Assembly (NCBI GenBank): GCA_905215125.1
Contig: CAJMOV010000121.1
Coordinates: 1-6,199 of the forward strand
Source: an uncultured bacterium
GTDB lineage: Bacteria; Bacillota; Clostridia; Oscillospirales; Butyricicoccaceae
Reading direction: 5' to 3'
DNA: 6,199 nucleotides
The translations under genes were made by a program, and so were the position numbers. The notes under the pieces were generated by a model. That model was not told where the DNA came from. It did not search any database and saw only the letters and a program-made list of their open reading frames with translations. Positions 1 to 5,085 of this stretch are shown one piece after another; the first letter of the stretch is position 1, and each line of letters opens with the position of its first letter.

Positions 1-157
1 TGAGTGATGGACAATTCTCAGGGCAGGCATTCTTTGATAAAATTTTCTTTGCTTTCTAATTTTTTACTATTTTTATTTTTGCTTAACGCCGGTCTGTGAT
101 TTAATATATCCTTTTGCCGCAGAAGACTGCCGGCGGGCTCGGCCGCATCAGGAAAAC
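1..157. other. AT-rich stretch, no gene seen
   Basis: This end of the window is AT-rich, with long T runs around 45-85, in contrast to the GC-rich genes that follow. I found no open frame with a ribosome binding site and no convincing stable hairpin. It could be the spacer before a gene lying beyond the left edge. Confidence 0.4.
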
Positions 158-200
158 AGAAAAGGCCCGCTTTCCTGCCAATGCAGAAAGCGGGCCCTTT
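158..200 (-). terminator. Intrinsic terminator after the flavoprotein gene
   Basis: Read on the minus strand, an 11-bp perfect stem (GAAAGCGGGCC at 186-196 pairing with GGCCCGCTTTC at 164-174, 11-nt loop) is followed by the T-rich run CTTTTCTGTTTTCC. It lies about 60 bases beyond the stop codon of the CoA-disulfide-reductase-like gene. The plus-strand side lacks a comparable T-tract, so it probably works in one direction only. A weaker 6-bp hairpin (212-217 with 228-233) lies between it and the stop codon. Confidence 0.85.
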
Positions 201-255
201 CGCCAGATATCGCAGGGCAGAGGTTTACCCTGCCTTGCTTCCTTAATTCGCGTTT

Positions 256-1881
256 TTAAACTGTAACTTCGTTAAAGGTGGTCGCACCTTCCAGAACAAC
301 GGTATTGGAATACCCGTAATGCCGCAAACGATTTTGCAGGAAATAGGCCCGTTTGCCGCGCACACAGACGAGCAGCAGCTTTTCCTCTTTACCGACGCCG
401 GGGATTTCGCCATTGACATCGGTCAGGTTGACAAAGGTAGCTCCCGGAATCGAAGGCGCGGGGGCAACGTCAATAACGCGATAGCCTTCTGCCCTGCCCG
501 CCAGGTATTCCGCCGGCGTCATGCTGACGAGCTCCCCGCTCAGCTTGTTCATCAGGATGTAAACGGCCTGGACAAAGGGATGGATAGCGGTCGAGAACGG
601 CGGGGCATAGGCAAAATCGGCATTTTCAAAATCGTCGAGCGTCGCTTTCATGTTGATGCCCATGACGGCGATGTCGACCATCTTATCAACAGCGCCGGCG
701 CCCAGCACCTGCACGCCCAGCAATCGGCGTGTCTTTTTATCGGCGATCAGCTTTGTGATAAACTGGTTGGCGCCGGGGTAATAATGCGCCTTGTCGTCGG
801 TGACCGCCAGGGCGGTGACGACGTCATAGCCGGCGTCGCGCGCCTGCGCCTCAGTCAGGCCGGTGCGCCCGCAGCTGATGCCCGGCAGCTTGACGACACC
901 GGTCCCCAGAACGCCGGGATAGCTTTTGTCCGCGCCCATCAGGCACTGGGCCAGCGTGCGCCCTTCCAGGTTTGCGGAGGATCCCATGGCCGACCATTGC
1001 CGCCGGCCGGTGATGCGGTTGCGCACCAGCGCGCAGTCGCCAGCAGCATAGACGTCGGGAAGGGATGTCGCCATATGGTCGTCTACGACGATAGCTCCTT
1101 TGACCATTTCAATGCCGGTGTCCTGCAAAAAAGCGGTGTTGGGCCGGATGCCGACCGACAGAATGACCATCTGGCATGGCAGATCCCCCTTGTCGGTGCG
1201 CACGCCGGTTACGCTGCCGCCGCCCAAAAACATCTGCGCGCCCGTCGACGTCAAAACGCGGATGCCCGCCTTTCCCAGCCTGCGCTGGACATACGCGGCC
1301 ATCTCCGGGTCAAAGATGTTGGGCATAATCTGATCTGCAAAATCAATGACCGTTACTTCTACGCCCTGCGCATGCAGGTTTTCCGCCGCTTCCAGACCGA
1401 TAAAGCCGCCGCCGACCACGACGGCCTGCCTGACGGCCCGCCGCGCAATAGCGTCGCGGATACGGATGGCGTCGTCCGGCGTGCGCATGACAAAAATACC
1501 GTCCTGCTCCACCCCTTCAACAGGGGGCACAATGGACGACGCGCCTGTGGCAATGATCAGCTTGTCATAGCCCATCCTTTCCTCGGCCAGGGTTTCGACG
1601 TCGCGGACCGTCACCTGCCTGGCCTTTGCGTCAAGCGCCACGGCTTCACGCCCGGTCAGGACGTTGACGCCGGTCAGAGCGGCGTATTTCTGCGGGGTGT
1701 TGACAATCAGCTCGTCGCGGCTGCGGATGAAGCCGCCGACATAATAAGGCAGACCGCAGCCGGCATAGGATATGTCCCTGTCACGGGTAATCAGCGTGAC
1801 GCTGGCGCCGCGATCGGTGCGCTTGAGCTTGGCGGCCGCTTTGGTCCCTGCGGCAACGCCGCCAATGACGAGTATGTTCAT
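256..1881 (-). CDS. CoA-disulfide/persulfide reductase-like flavoprotein with C-terminal rhodanese domain
   Basis: The 541-residue protein is a cytoplasmic pyridine nucleotide-disulfide oxidoreductase of the CoADR/NADH oxidase/polysulfide reductase group. Seen: an N-terminal FAD-binding glycine motif (GGVAAG, residues 7-12), the single redox cysteine of the CoADR group (YAGCGLPYY, Cys42), an NAD(P)H-binding motif (GGGFIGLEAAE, about 157-167), a second FAD motif (YAAGDCA, about 278-284) and a dimerisation domain ending in AYAPPFS (about 424-430). A short rhodanese-like domain follows from about residue 450, with active-site loop CVRGKRA (Cys506). Known: CoADR-rhodanese fusions use NAD(P)H to reduce CoA disulfides, CoA persulfide or polysulfide, with roles in sulfur metabolism and redox defence. 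Substrate and cofactor choice cannot be read here. The start is set by AGGAGG seven bases upstream. The rhodanese part is compact (about 90 residues) and lacks the Arg of the usual DVR motif, reading IDVAP. The gene appears to be transcribed alone from its own promoter. Confidence 0.93.
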   Translation of the reverse strand: MNILVIGGVAAGTKAAAKLKRTDRGASVTLITRDRDISYAGCGLPYYVGGFIRSRDELIVNTPQKYAALTGVNVLTGREAVALDAKARQVTVRDVETLAEERMGYDKLIIATGASSIVPPVEGVEQDGIFVMRTPDDAIRIRDAIARRAVRQAVVVGGGFIGLEAAENLHAQGVEVTVIDFADQIMPNIFDPEMAAYVQRRLGKAGIRVLTSTGAQMFLGGGSVTGVRTDKGDLPCQMVILSVGIRPNTAFLQDTGIEMVKGAIVVDDHMATSLPDVYAAGDCALVRNRITGRRQWSAMGSSANLEGRTLAQCLMGADKSYPGVLGTGVVKLPGISCGRTGLTEAQARDAGYDVVTALAVTDDKAHYYPGANQFITKLIADKKTRRLLGVQVLGAGAVDKMVDIAVMGINMKATLDDFENADFAYAPPFSTAIHPFVQAVYILMNKLSGELVSMTPAEYLAGRAEGYRVIDVAPAPSIPGATFVNLTDVNGEIPGVGKEEKLLLVCVRGKRAYFLQNRLRHYGYSNTVVLEGATTFNEVTV

Positions 1882-1921
1882 AGCTTGACCTCCTGTTTCT
1901 TTTAGGGGTGTTTTTATTGTT

Positions 1922-1951
1922 ATTGTATAATGGCGGCCGCAGCCAAGTCAA
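1922..1951 (-). promoter_or_regulatory. Sigma-A-like promoter of the flavoprotein gene
   Basis: On the minus strand, -35 TTGACT (1946-1951, 5/6 to consensus) and -10 TACAAT (1922-1927, 5/6) are 18 bases apart. Predicted transcription begins near 1915, giving a leader of about 33 bases with AGGAGG at 1889-1894. The -35 box overlaps the stop codon of the upstream small-protein gene, so the two units are packed tightly. Confidence 0.7.
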
Positions 1952-2145
1952 GCGGCGCGGAAAAGCAAAATCGCGGAAGGCCAGCCGTCCTGGCTTTGCT
2001 TCCGCGATTGCTTCCTGTTGTATGCTTTGGGGTTGGGCGGACGGCGGGTGATCGGGCTGATCGCGCCCCAGCTGCCGCGTTTCTGCCTGTCCAGCTCACG
2101 CTTTTTGCGCTTGGACAGCTTTTCATATGGGATGTGCTTTTGCAT
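1948..2145 (-). CDS. Small highly basic protein, 65 aa, with an intragenic terminator
   Basis: I do not recognise a named family with certainty. The start chosen is the ATG with AGGAGG five bases upstream (2151-2156); the longer in-frame ORF reaching to 2223 has no comparable site and would start upstream of the predicted promoter. The protein is rich in Lys and Arg: an N-terminal basic helix-like part (about residues 9-23, KLSKRKKRELDRQKR), a central GSWGAISPITRRPPNPKAYNRK segment (24-45) that looks like a conserved core, and a tail containing KQSRKQSQDG. No signal peptide or membrane segment is seen. The charge suggests RNA or ribosome binding. The oddity is that a strong hairpin plus T-tract covers codons 46-62, before the stop at codon 66, so most transcripts should lack a stop codon. 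This is the arrangement known for the ribosome-rescue factor genes arfA (Escherichia coli) and brfA (Bacillus subtilis). A rescue-factor role is an inference from architecture, not from homology. Confidence 0.72.
   Translation of the reverse strand: MQKHIPYEKLSKRKKRELDRQKRGSWGAISPITRRPPNPKAYNRKQSRKQSQDGWPSAILLFRAA
1961..2009 (-). terminator. Intrinsic terminator inside the small-protein coding region
   Basis: On the minus strand an 11-bp perfect outer stem (AATCGCGGAAG at 1999-2009 with CTTCCGCGATT at 1969-1979) encloses a 4-base bulge and a 5-bp inner stem (GCCAG/CTGGC, 1980-1984 and 1990-1994). It is followed by TTTTGCTTTT (1970 down to 1961). The tract is interrupted by GC, but the hairpin is strong. 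Expected 3' ends fall in codons 59-62, at least 11 bases before the stop codon. Confidence 0.75.
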
Positions 2146-2171
2146 CGTATCCTCCTGCCTTTCCGCTTGGA

Positions 2172-2200
2172 AGCATAGCAGAAACCGCCGCCGGAGTAAA
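2172..2200 (-). promoter_or_regulatory. Extended -10 promoter of the small-protein gene
   Basis: On the minus strand, -10 TATGCT (2172-2177) is preceded by TGC, giving an extended -10. A -35-like TTTACT (2195-2200) lies 17 bases further upstream. The predicted start is near 2165, giving a leader of about 20 bases that contains the AGGAGG site. This supports the small gene as its own transcription unit and the ATG at 2145 as the start. Confidence 0.65.
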
Positions 2201-2219
2201 GGAATTTCCGCGCGATGTA

Positions 2220-2251
2220 ACACAAATGTAAAGGGCCGCCCCGGGGCGGCC
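2220..2251 (-). terminator. GC-rich palindrome, weak terminator after the response regulator gene
   Basis: The stretch 2234-2251 is a perfect 18-base GC palindrome able to form a 7-bp GC stem with a 4-base loop. It begins 5 bases beyond the regulator's stop codon. On the minus strand it is followed by CTTTACATTTGTGTT, a broken T-tract, so termination may be incomplete and some read-through into the small-protein gene is possible. Confidence 0.5.
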
Positions 2252-2256
2252 TGGCA

Positions 2257-3132
2257 TTAACGGTATTTTTCAACAAAATAAGCGAGAAAATCGGTTAGCT
2301 CGGGCTTCCCCTTTTCTTCGTCGATATACTGTGTATAATGCTCTTCCAGCACGTCGGGCGGCACGGTTGTCCAGGCCGATTCAATGCACAGGCGCATGGC
2401 GCGCTCCATGCTGCCCGGCGTCGCCTGGAACTTTTCGCGCAGGGCGGGATAGATGTAATTGGTCATATCGGTCATGCGATCGGGACAGTCAATGCCGAGC
2501 AAAATCGCCTCGACAATGTATTTGTGCCCGATACGTTTGCCGGAAATGCCTATTTCCCCCATTTCAAAGCTGATGGCGCGCCTAAGGCTTTTTCTTTTCT
2601 GCGCTGCGATATCAACTATCGCGTCGCTGTCCTCCGGCAGCGGATCGTCAAAATGCGGACGCATTTTCCGCAGGAAGTCCAGAACGATACGCGGCCCTTC
2701 CGTGTCATAGCCGGGGGCCATTTTGTCGATGATAAAATCGCTGCCGTTGCGGCGCACAAACTGCAGTGTGACTGGGCTGCTGGTACGTGTTGTCGTCACG
2801 ATATAGGGTCGGTAAGGCAGATCCATCCCCCTGATGCCCTTCAAAAAGCTGGTGCCGTCCCCCTCGCGCAGCTCCAAATCCAAAATAACGGCGTCCGGCG
2901 GGGCGAAGCGGGCCAGCCGCAGCGCTTCAGCGGGGCTGCCGGCTATGCCGGATATCTCGGCGTCCTCTGCGTCTTTAAAGCAGCGCTTGAACCGGGCGAC
3001 CTCGTCCGCATCATCCTCTACAAGCAGTACCCGCATTTTTTTCGGCCGTTTAGCGCGCGGCTTATATTCTTTTCCATGCAGCTCCGGCGATGCTTTTCCC
3101 TGTCCGGCTTGGTCGCAAAGCATATGCTCCAT
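2257..3132 (-). CDS. Response regulator with Spo0A-type DNA-binding domain
   Basis: The 291-residue cytoplasmic transcription regulator has two domains. Seen: a receiver domain (about residues 33-158) with acidic pocket EDD (39-41), phospho-acceptor Asp85 in VILDLEL, switch Thr113/Thr114 and Lys137 (DKMAP in place of the usual KP). A C-terminal domain (about 180-291) matches the Spo0A output domain: GHKYIVEAILLGI, then ATPGSMERAMRLCIESAW (237-254), which keeps the ERAxR...IExAW pattern of the Spo0A recognition helix. Known: Spo0A binds the 0A box TGTCGAA when phosphorylated. This is probably a paralogue rather than Spo0A itself: it carries an extra 32-residue basic N-terminal extension, and its neighbours are a sensor kinase and a micropeptide instead of spoIVB. 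The start is set by GGGAGGGG six bases upstream; the internal Met33, where the receiver begins, has no such site. It is divergent from the peptide/kinase genes, and TGTCG cores lie between them, suggesting autoregulation. Confidence 0.9.
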   Translation of the reverse strand: MEHMLCDQAGQGKASPELHGKEYKPRAKRPKKMRVLLVEDDADEVARFKRCFKDAEDAEISGIAGSPAEALRLARFAPPDAVILDLELREGDGTSFLKGIRGMDLPYRPYIVTTTRTSSPVTLQFVRRNGSDFIIDKMAPGYDTEGPRIVLDFLRKMRPHFDDPLPEDSDAIVDIAAQKRKSLRRAISFEMGEIGISGKRIGHKYIVEAILLGIDCPDRMTDMTNYIYPALREKFQATPGSMERAMRLCIESAWTTVPPDVLEEHYTQYIDEEKGKPELTDFLAYFVEKYR

Positions 3133-3157
3133 AATATGCCCCTCCCTTCTGCCCTAT

Positions 3158-3186
3158 ATTTTACATGATCCGCCCGGTTGTGACAA
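3158..3186 (-). promoter_or_regulatory. Sigma-A-like promoter of the response regulator gene
   Basis: On the minus strand, -35 TTGTCA (3181-3186, 5/6) and -10 TAAAAT (3158-3163, 5/6) are exactly 17 bases apart. The predicted start is near 3151, giving a short leader that carries the GGGAGGGG site. The -35 lies within the small palindrome TTGTGACAA (3178-3186), which resembles half of a 0A box and could be an operator. Confidence 0.72.
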
Positions 3187-3206
3187 GATGACCTTCATGT
3201 CCTTTC

Positions 3207-3360
3207 AAACGACAAAAATCGTCATTATTTGCTGCGATTCGCGCGTCAAGGCCGCTGTTTTTCTTGTGATTTGGAAGTAAAATAGCAAATTTAAAAAGTG
3301 TACATTTTTCTTCCCCTCTCCGCTTTTTATTCCGACATTTTACGACAACAAATTACGACA
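3207..3360. promoter_or_regulatory. Four TGTCG-core candidate Spo0A-type boxes
   Basis: CGACA, the complement of the TGTCG core of the Spo0A box, occurs four times in the same orientation, at 3210-3214, 3333-3337, 3343-3347 and 3356-3360. Read on the minus strand they are TTTTTGTCGTTT, AAATGTCGGAAT, GTTGTCGTAAAA and GCTGTCGTAATT; the known box is TTTTGTCRAA. Two sit in a direct repeat of TTACGACA with a 13-base period (3340-3347 and 3353-3360). The rightmost overlaps the predicted -35 of the peptide promoter, and the leftmost is about 25 bases upstream of the regulator's -35. Binding by the divergent Spo0A-like regulator is inferred. Confidence 0.5.
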
Positions 3361-3384
3361 GCATTTCCCCGGCGCTTGTGTTAT
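3355..3384 (+). promoter_or_regulatory. Candidate promoter of the 16-codon peptide gene
   Basis: A -35-like ACGACA (3355-3360, 4/6) and -10-like TGTTAT (3379-3384, 4/6) are 18 bases apart, with a predicted start near 3391. Both boxes are weak, as in activator-dependent promoters, and the -35 coincides with a TGTCG-core box. This is the pattern of Spo0A-activated sigma-A promoters. The assignment is tentative. Confidence 0.4.
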
Positions 3385-3392
3385 CCAGATAG

Positions 3393-3404
3393 TGGTAACT
3401 ACCA
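3393..3404. repeat. Perfect inverted repeat TGGTAACTACCA
   Basis: This is a 12-base inverted repeat with 5-base arms and a 2-base centre. It lies at the predicted transcription start of the peptide gene, just before its ribosome binding site. The centre is too short for a good RNA hairpin, so if it is functional a protein operator is more likely. It could also be chance. Confidence 0.35.
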
Positions 3405-3422
3405 AAAAAGGGGGACGCCGCC

Positions 3423-3473
3423 ATGGGATTCTGGGAGACCCTGCTGGATTACCTGTATCATTTCGGGGCTTAA
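3423..3473 (+). CDS. 16-aa micropeptide MGFWETLLDYLYHFGA, candidate signal peptide
   Basis: A complete ORF of 16 codons plus TAA is preceded by the strong purine site AGGGGGA (spacing 8) and followed within 10 bases by a terminator, so a transcript of about 125 bases would be almost dedicated to it. The peptide is acidic and aromatic. Phe3, Trp4, Leu7, Leu8, Leu11 and Tyr12 are spaced as one face of an amphipathic helix, with Glu5, Thr6, Asp9 and His13 opposite. It has no leader, no cysteine and no AgrD-like processing region, so it would act as a leaderless, perhaps formylated peptide. It sits directly upstream of a membrane sensor kinase and divergent from a Spo0A-like regulator, which suggests a signalling role. 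Alternatives are a small membrane-active peptide, a leader peptide or a small RNA with incidental coding. Translation is unproven. Confidence 0.6.
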   Translation: MGFWETLLDYLYHFGA

Positions 3474-3480
3474 CTGATAT

Positions 3481-3520
3481 AAAGCGCATATGGGCCTTGC
3501 CGCCAATGCGCTTTTTTATT
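3481..3520 (+). terminator. Intrinsic terminator after the micropeptide gene
   Basis: A 9-bp perfect stem (AAAGCGCAT at 3481-3489 with ATGCGCTTT at 3506-3514) is extended inside by TGG/CCA. It runs into TTTTTTATTT. It separates the peptide gene from the kinase gene, so the kinase is expressed either by read-through or from its own promoter. Confidence 0.88.
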
Positions 3521-3540
3521 TGAACCTCATTGAAGCTGTG

Positions 3541-3569
3541 TTGTAGTTTCCTTATTTTTCCTGTGTAAT
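3541..3569 (+). promoter_or_regulatory. Candidate promoter of the sensor kinase gene
   Basis: -35-like TTGTAG (3541-3546, 3/6) and -10 TGTAAT (3564-3569, 5/6) are exactly 17 bases apart, with a predicted start near 3576 and a leader of about 43 bases. No TGTCG core is seen here, so the kinase may be expressed constitutively while the peptide is controlled. Confidence 0.5.
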
Positions 3570-3618
3570 TAGAGCAAGCTATTTTGCAAATCTAAAAGCA
3601 AAGGAGAAAAGGTGACTT

Positions 3619-5085
3619 ATGCAATTGGATAAGGTCCTGCTGGGAAGCCTGCTCGCCATTCCCACCTGGATGATTTTACACCGCAGCTTGTTTCCCGGCC
3701 GCTTTGGAAAGGGTGCCGGCCCGCTGCGCTTTGTCCTTTGCGCGGCTTTTCTGATCGCGGCCCAAGCTGCATATCAATATTATCTGGACTTTCTCCCGTC
3801 GCCTCTGCTCGTTGTTATGACCTATTTTGCGCTTTTCAGCGCCGCTTTACAGGAGCGGGGCTTAACGCTGCTTGCCGAAGCTGCTTTGTCGTATTCCTTC
3901 AGCGTCGTTCTGGGCGCGGCTGCCGCCGCCCTTGCCAGCATGATATGCCTTTTTATCCTTCAATCAAGCAGCATGTACCTTATCTATTTTTTAAAAGCCG
4001 TTTTGCAAACGGCTATGCTGTTGATCCTCACAAGGTTCTGCCGGAATCGTCGGCTGGATCTCTCCCCCGTTCTGGACGGATATTCCGGCCCGCTGATTGC
4101 GGTTTATTCATCTTATTTTATCAGCTCCTATGCTGTCGTGCGCCTGCTTAACCTGAAGGACAGCCCTGCCTTGGGCGCAGCCATTCTTCTGAATATCCTG
4201 CATTCATCTGCCTTTGTTCTTTTCTGGGCTAAGGACAAGCTGGCCCAGCGGCGGCAAAACGCGAAAGCCGCCTGTGAGCTGAGCAACACCCTGATTGCAA
4301 ACGATCTCCTCACAGAATCGCTCCATGCGCAGGAGACGCTGCTCCACCGCTACCGCAAGCTCGTGCCCGGCGCTGGTATTTCCATCGGCCTTTTGCTGGA
4401 TCACCTGAGCCGGCATCCGTCAGATCCTGCGGCAAAGCAGGAGCTTCAGACGCTTGCCCGGCAATATGCGGAAATGCAGCGCGAAATGGGGATCGACGCG
4501 CAAATGGAAATTATCCGCGGCATGGGGTATGGAAGCTGCGGGCATCTCATTACCGACGGGATGCTTTACGGCCTGATGGCCGAAGCCGCCCGCCGGAGCA
4601 TCCATGTGCTTTTTCACCCGCAGGCGCCGCTGACCGTTCTGGAGGGGACGGTTTCCCTATCCAGGGCCGGCAATGCCGTGAGCGACCTTTTGAGCAACGC
4701 CATTTACTGGGCCGGAGCCGGCAAAGCTCCTGTCGGGCGCGTCCTTCTGCACATGCAAATGGCCGAAGGCGTCTTTGTCGTGTCGGTGTACGACAACGGC
4801 CCGGCCTTTCCACTGTCTGTCCTCAGCCAAATCGGCCGGCGCGGTGTGACGACGCGGGAGGATGGCAGCGGCAACGGCCTTCCCGACGTACTGGAAATGC
4901 TGCTTTCCTGCGGCGGCAGCCTGGATATCGTCGAGCTTCCGCCCGAGGATCTCTATACAAAAGCGGTGCGTCTCAGGTTTGACGGCGAAGGGCTTTTTTC
5001 CGTGGATTCCAGCCGCGCCGGCGCGCAGCGCTGCCTGACCATCCGCGAGCAAATCTCCAGCTGCACCGATAAAATTGAAATATAA
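3619..5085 (+). CDS. GHKL-family (AgrC-like) membrane sensor kinase, atypical H-box
   Basis: The 488-residue protein has about seven predicted membrane segments in residues 1-205 (roughly 4-22, 35-52, 61-78, 88-112, 118-138, 157-175, 184-204), then a linker/dimerisation part (about 208-290) and a GHKL ATP-binding domain (about 300-455). Seen: N-box SDLLSNAIYWA (Asn360), G1 box YDNGP (Asp392-Asn-Gly394) and G2 box GSGNGLPDV (416-424), so ATP binding looks intact. Known: AgrC/ComD-type kinases use such a membrane sensor for peptides and phosphorylate a response regulator. Oddity: the expected FRHDxxN motif is not present. The matching place reads LLHRYRKLVPGAG, with Lys247 where His is expected; His243 is the nearest alternative acceptor. 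The likely partner is the divergent Spo0A-like regulator, and a likely ligand is the 16-aa peptide upstream; both are inferred. The start is supported by AAAGGAGAAAAGG (spacing 6-12). The C-terminal tail of about 30 residues is unassigned. Confidence 0.85.
   Translation: MQLDKVLLGSLLAIPTWMILHRSLFPGRFGKGAGPLRFVLCAAFLIAAQAAYQYYLDFLPSPLLVVMTYFALFSAALQERGLTLLAEAALSYSFSVVLGAAAAALASMICLFILQSSSMYLIYFLKAVLQTAMLLILTRFCRNRRLDLSPVLDGYSGPLIAVYSSYFISSYAVVRLLNLKDSPALGAAILLNILHSSAFVLFWAKDKLAQRRQNAKAACELSNTLIANDLLTESLHAQETLLHRYRKLVPGAGISIGLLLDHLSRHPSDPAAKQELQTLARQYAEMQREMGIDAQMEIIRGMGYGSCGHLITDGMLYGLMAEAARRSIHVLFHPQAPLTVLEGTVSLSRAGNAVSDLLSNAIYWAGAGKAPVGRVLLHMQMAEGVFVVSVYDNGPAFPLSVLSQIGRRGVTTREDGSGNGLPDVLEMLLSCGGSLDIVELPPEDLYTKAVRLRFDGEGLFSVDSSRAGAQRCLTIREQISSCTDKIEI

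Noticed and set aside
81..115. Plus-strand promoter-like TTGCTT ... TAATAT with a 17-base spacer
   Set aside because: Only 3/6 and 4/6 matches in AT-rich DNA, pointing towards a terminator and no plus-strand gene.
212..233. Short hairpin GCAGGG/CCCTGC after the flavoprotein stop codon
   Set aside because: The stem is only six base pairs and no T-tract follows on either strand; the terminator at 158-200 is the better call.
319..1905. Long plus-strand ORF of 528 codons opposite the flavoprotein gene
   Set aside because: Its translation has no recognisable domain and is rich in Arg, Ala, Gly, Asp and His. It lacks a ribosome binding site and is explained by GC-rich codon use of the real gene on the other strand.
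2146..2223. Longer start (91 aa) for the small basic protein
   Set aside because: The extra 26 residues would start upstream of the predicted transcription start near 2165, and the ATG at 2145 has an ideal ribosome binding site.
1920..2276. Minus-strand 118-codon ORF overlapping the small basic protein gene in another frame
   Set aside because: The promoter at 2172-2200, the AGGAGG at 2151-2156 and the protein-like composition all favour the 65-codon frame. The 118-codon frame has no start signal and would begin within the response regulator gene.
2338..3168. Plus-strand ORF of 276 codons opposite the response regulator
   Set aside because: No domain-like pattern and no ribosome binding site, and it lies exactly antisense to a clear two-domain regulator; it is a shadow frame.
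3423..3473. AgrD-type cyclic lactone precursor
   Set aside because: The peptide is far too short, has no cysteine, no N-terminal amphipathic leader plus acidic tail, and no AgrB gene is nearby.
4657..5052. Minus-strand 131-codon ORF opposite the kinase ATPase domain
   Set aside because: No ribosome binding site and no recognisable motif, and it is antisense to the conserved GHKL boxes; it is a shadow frame.
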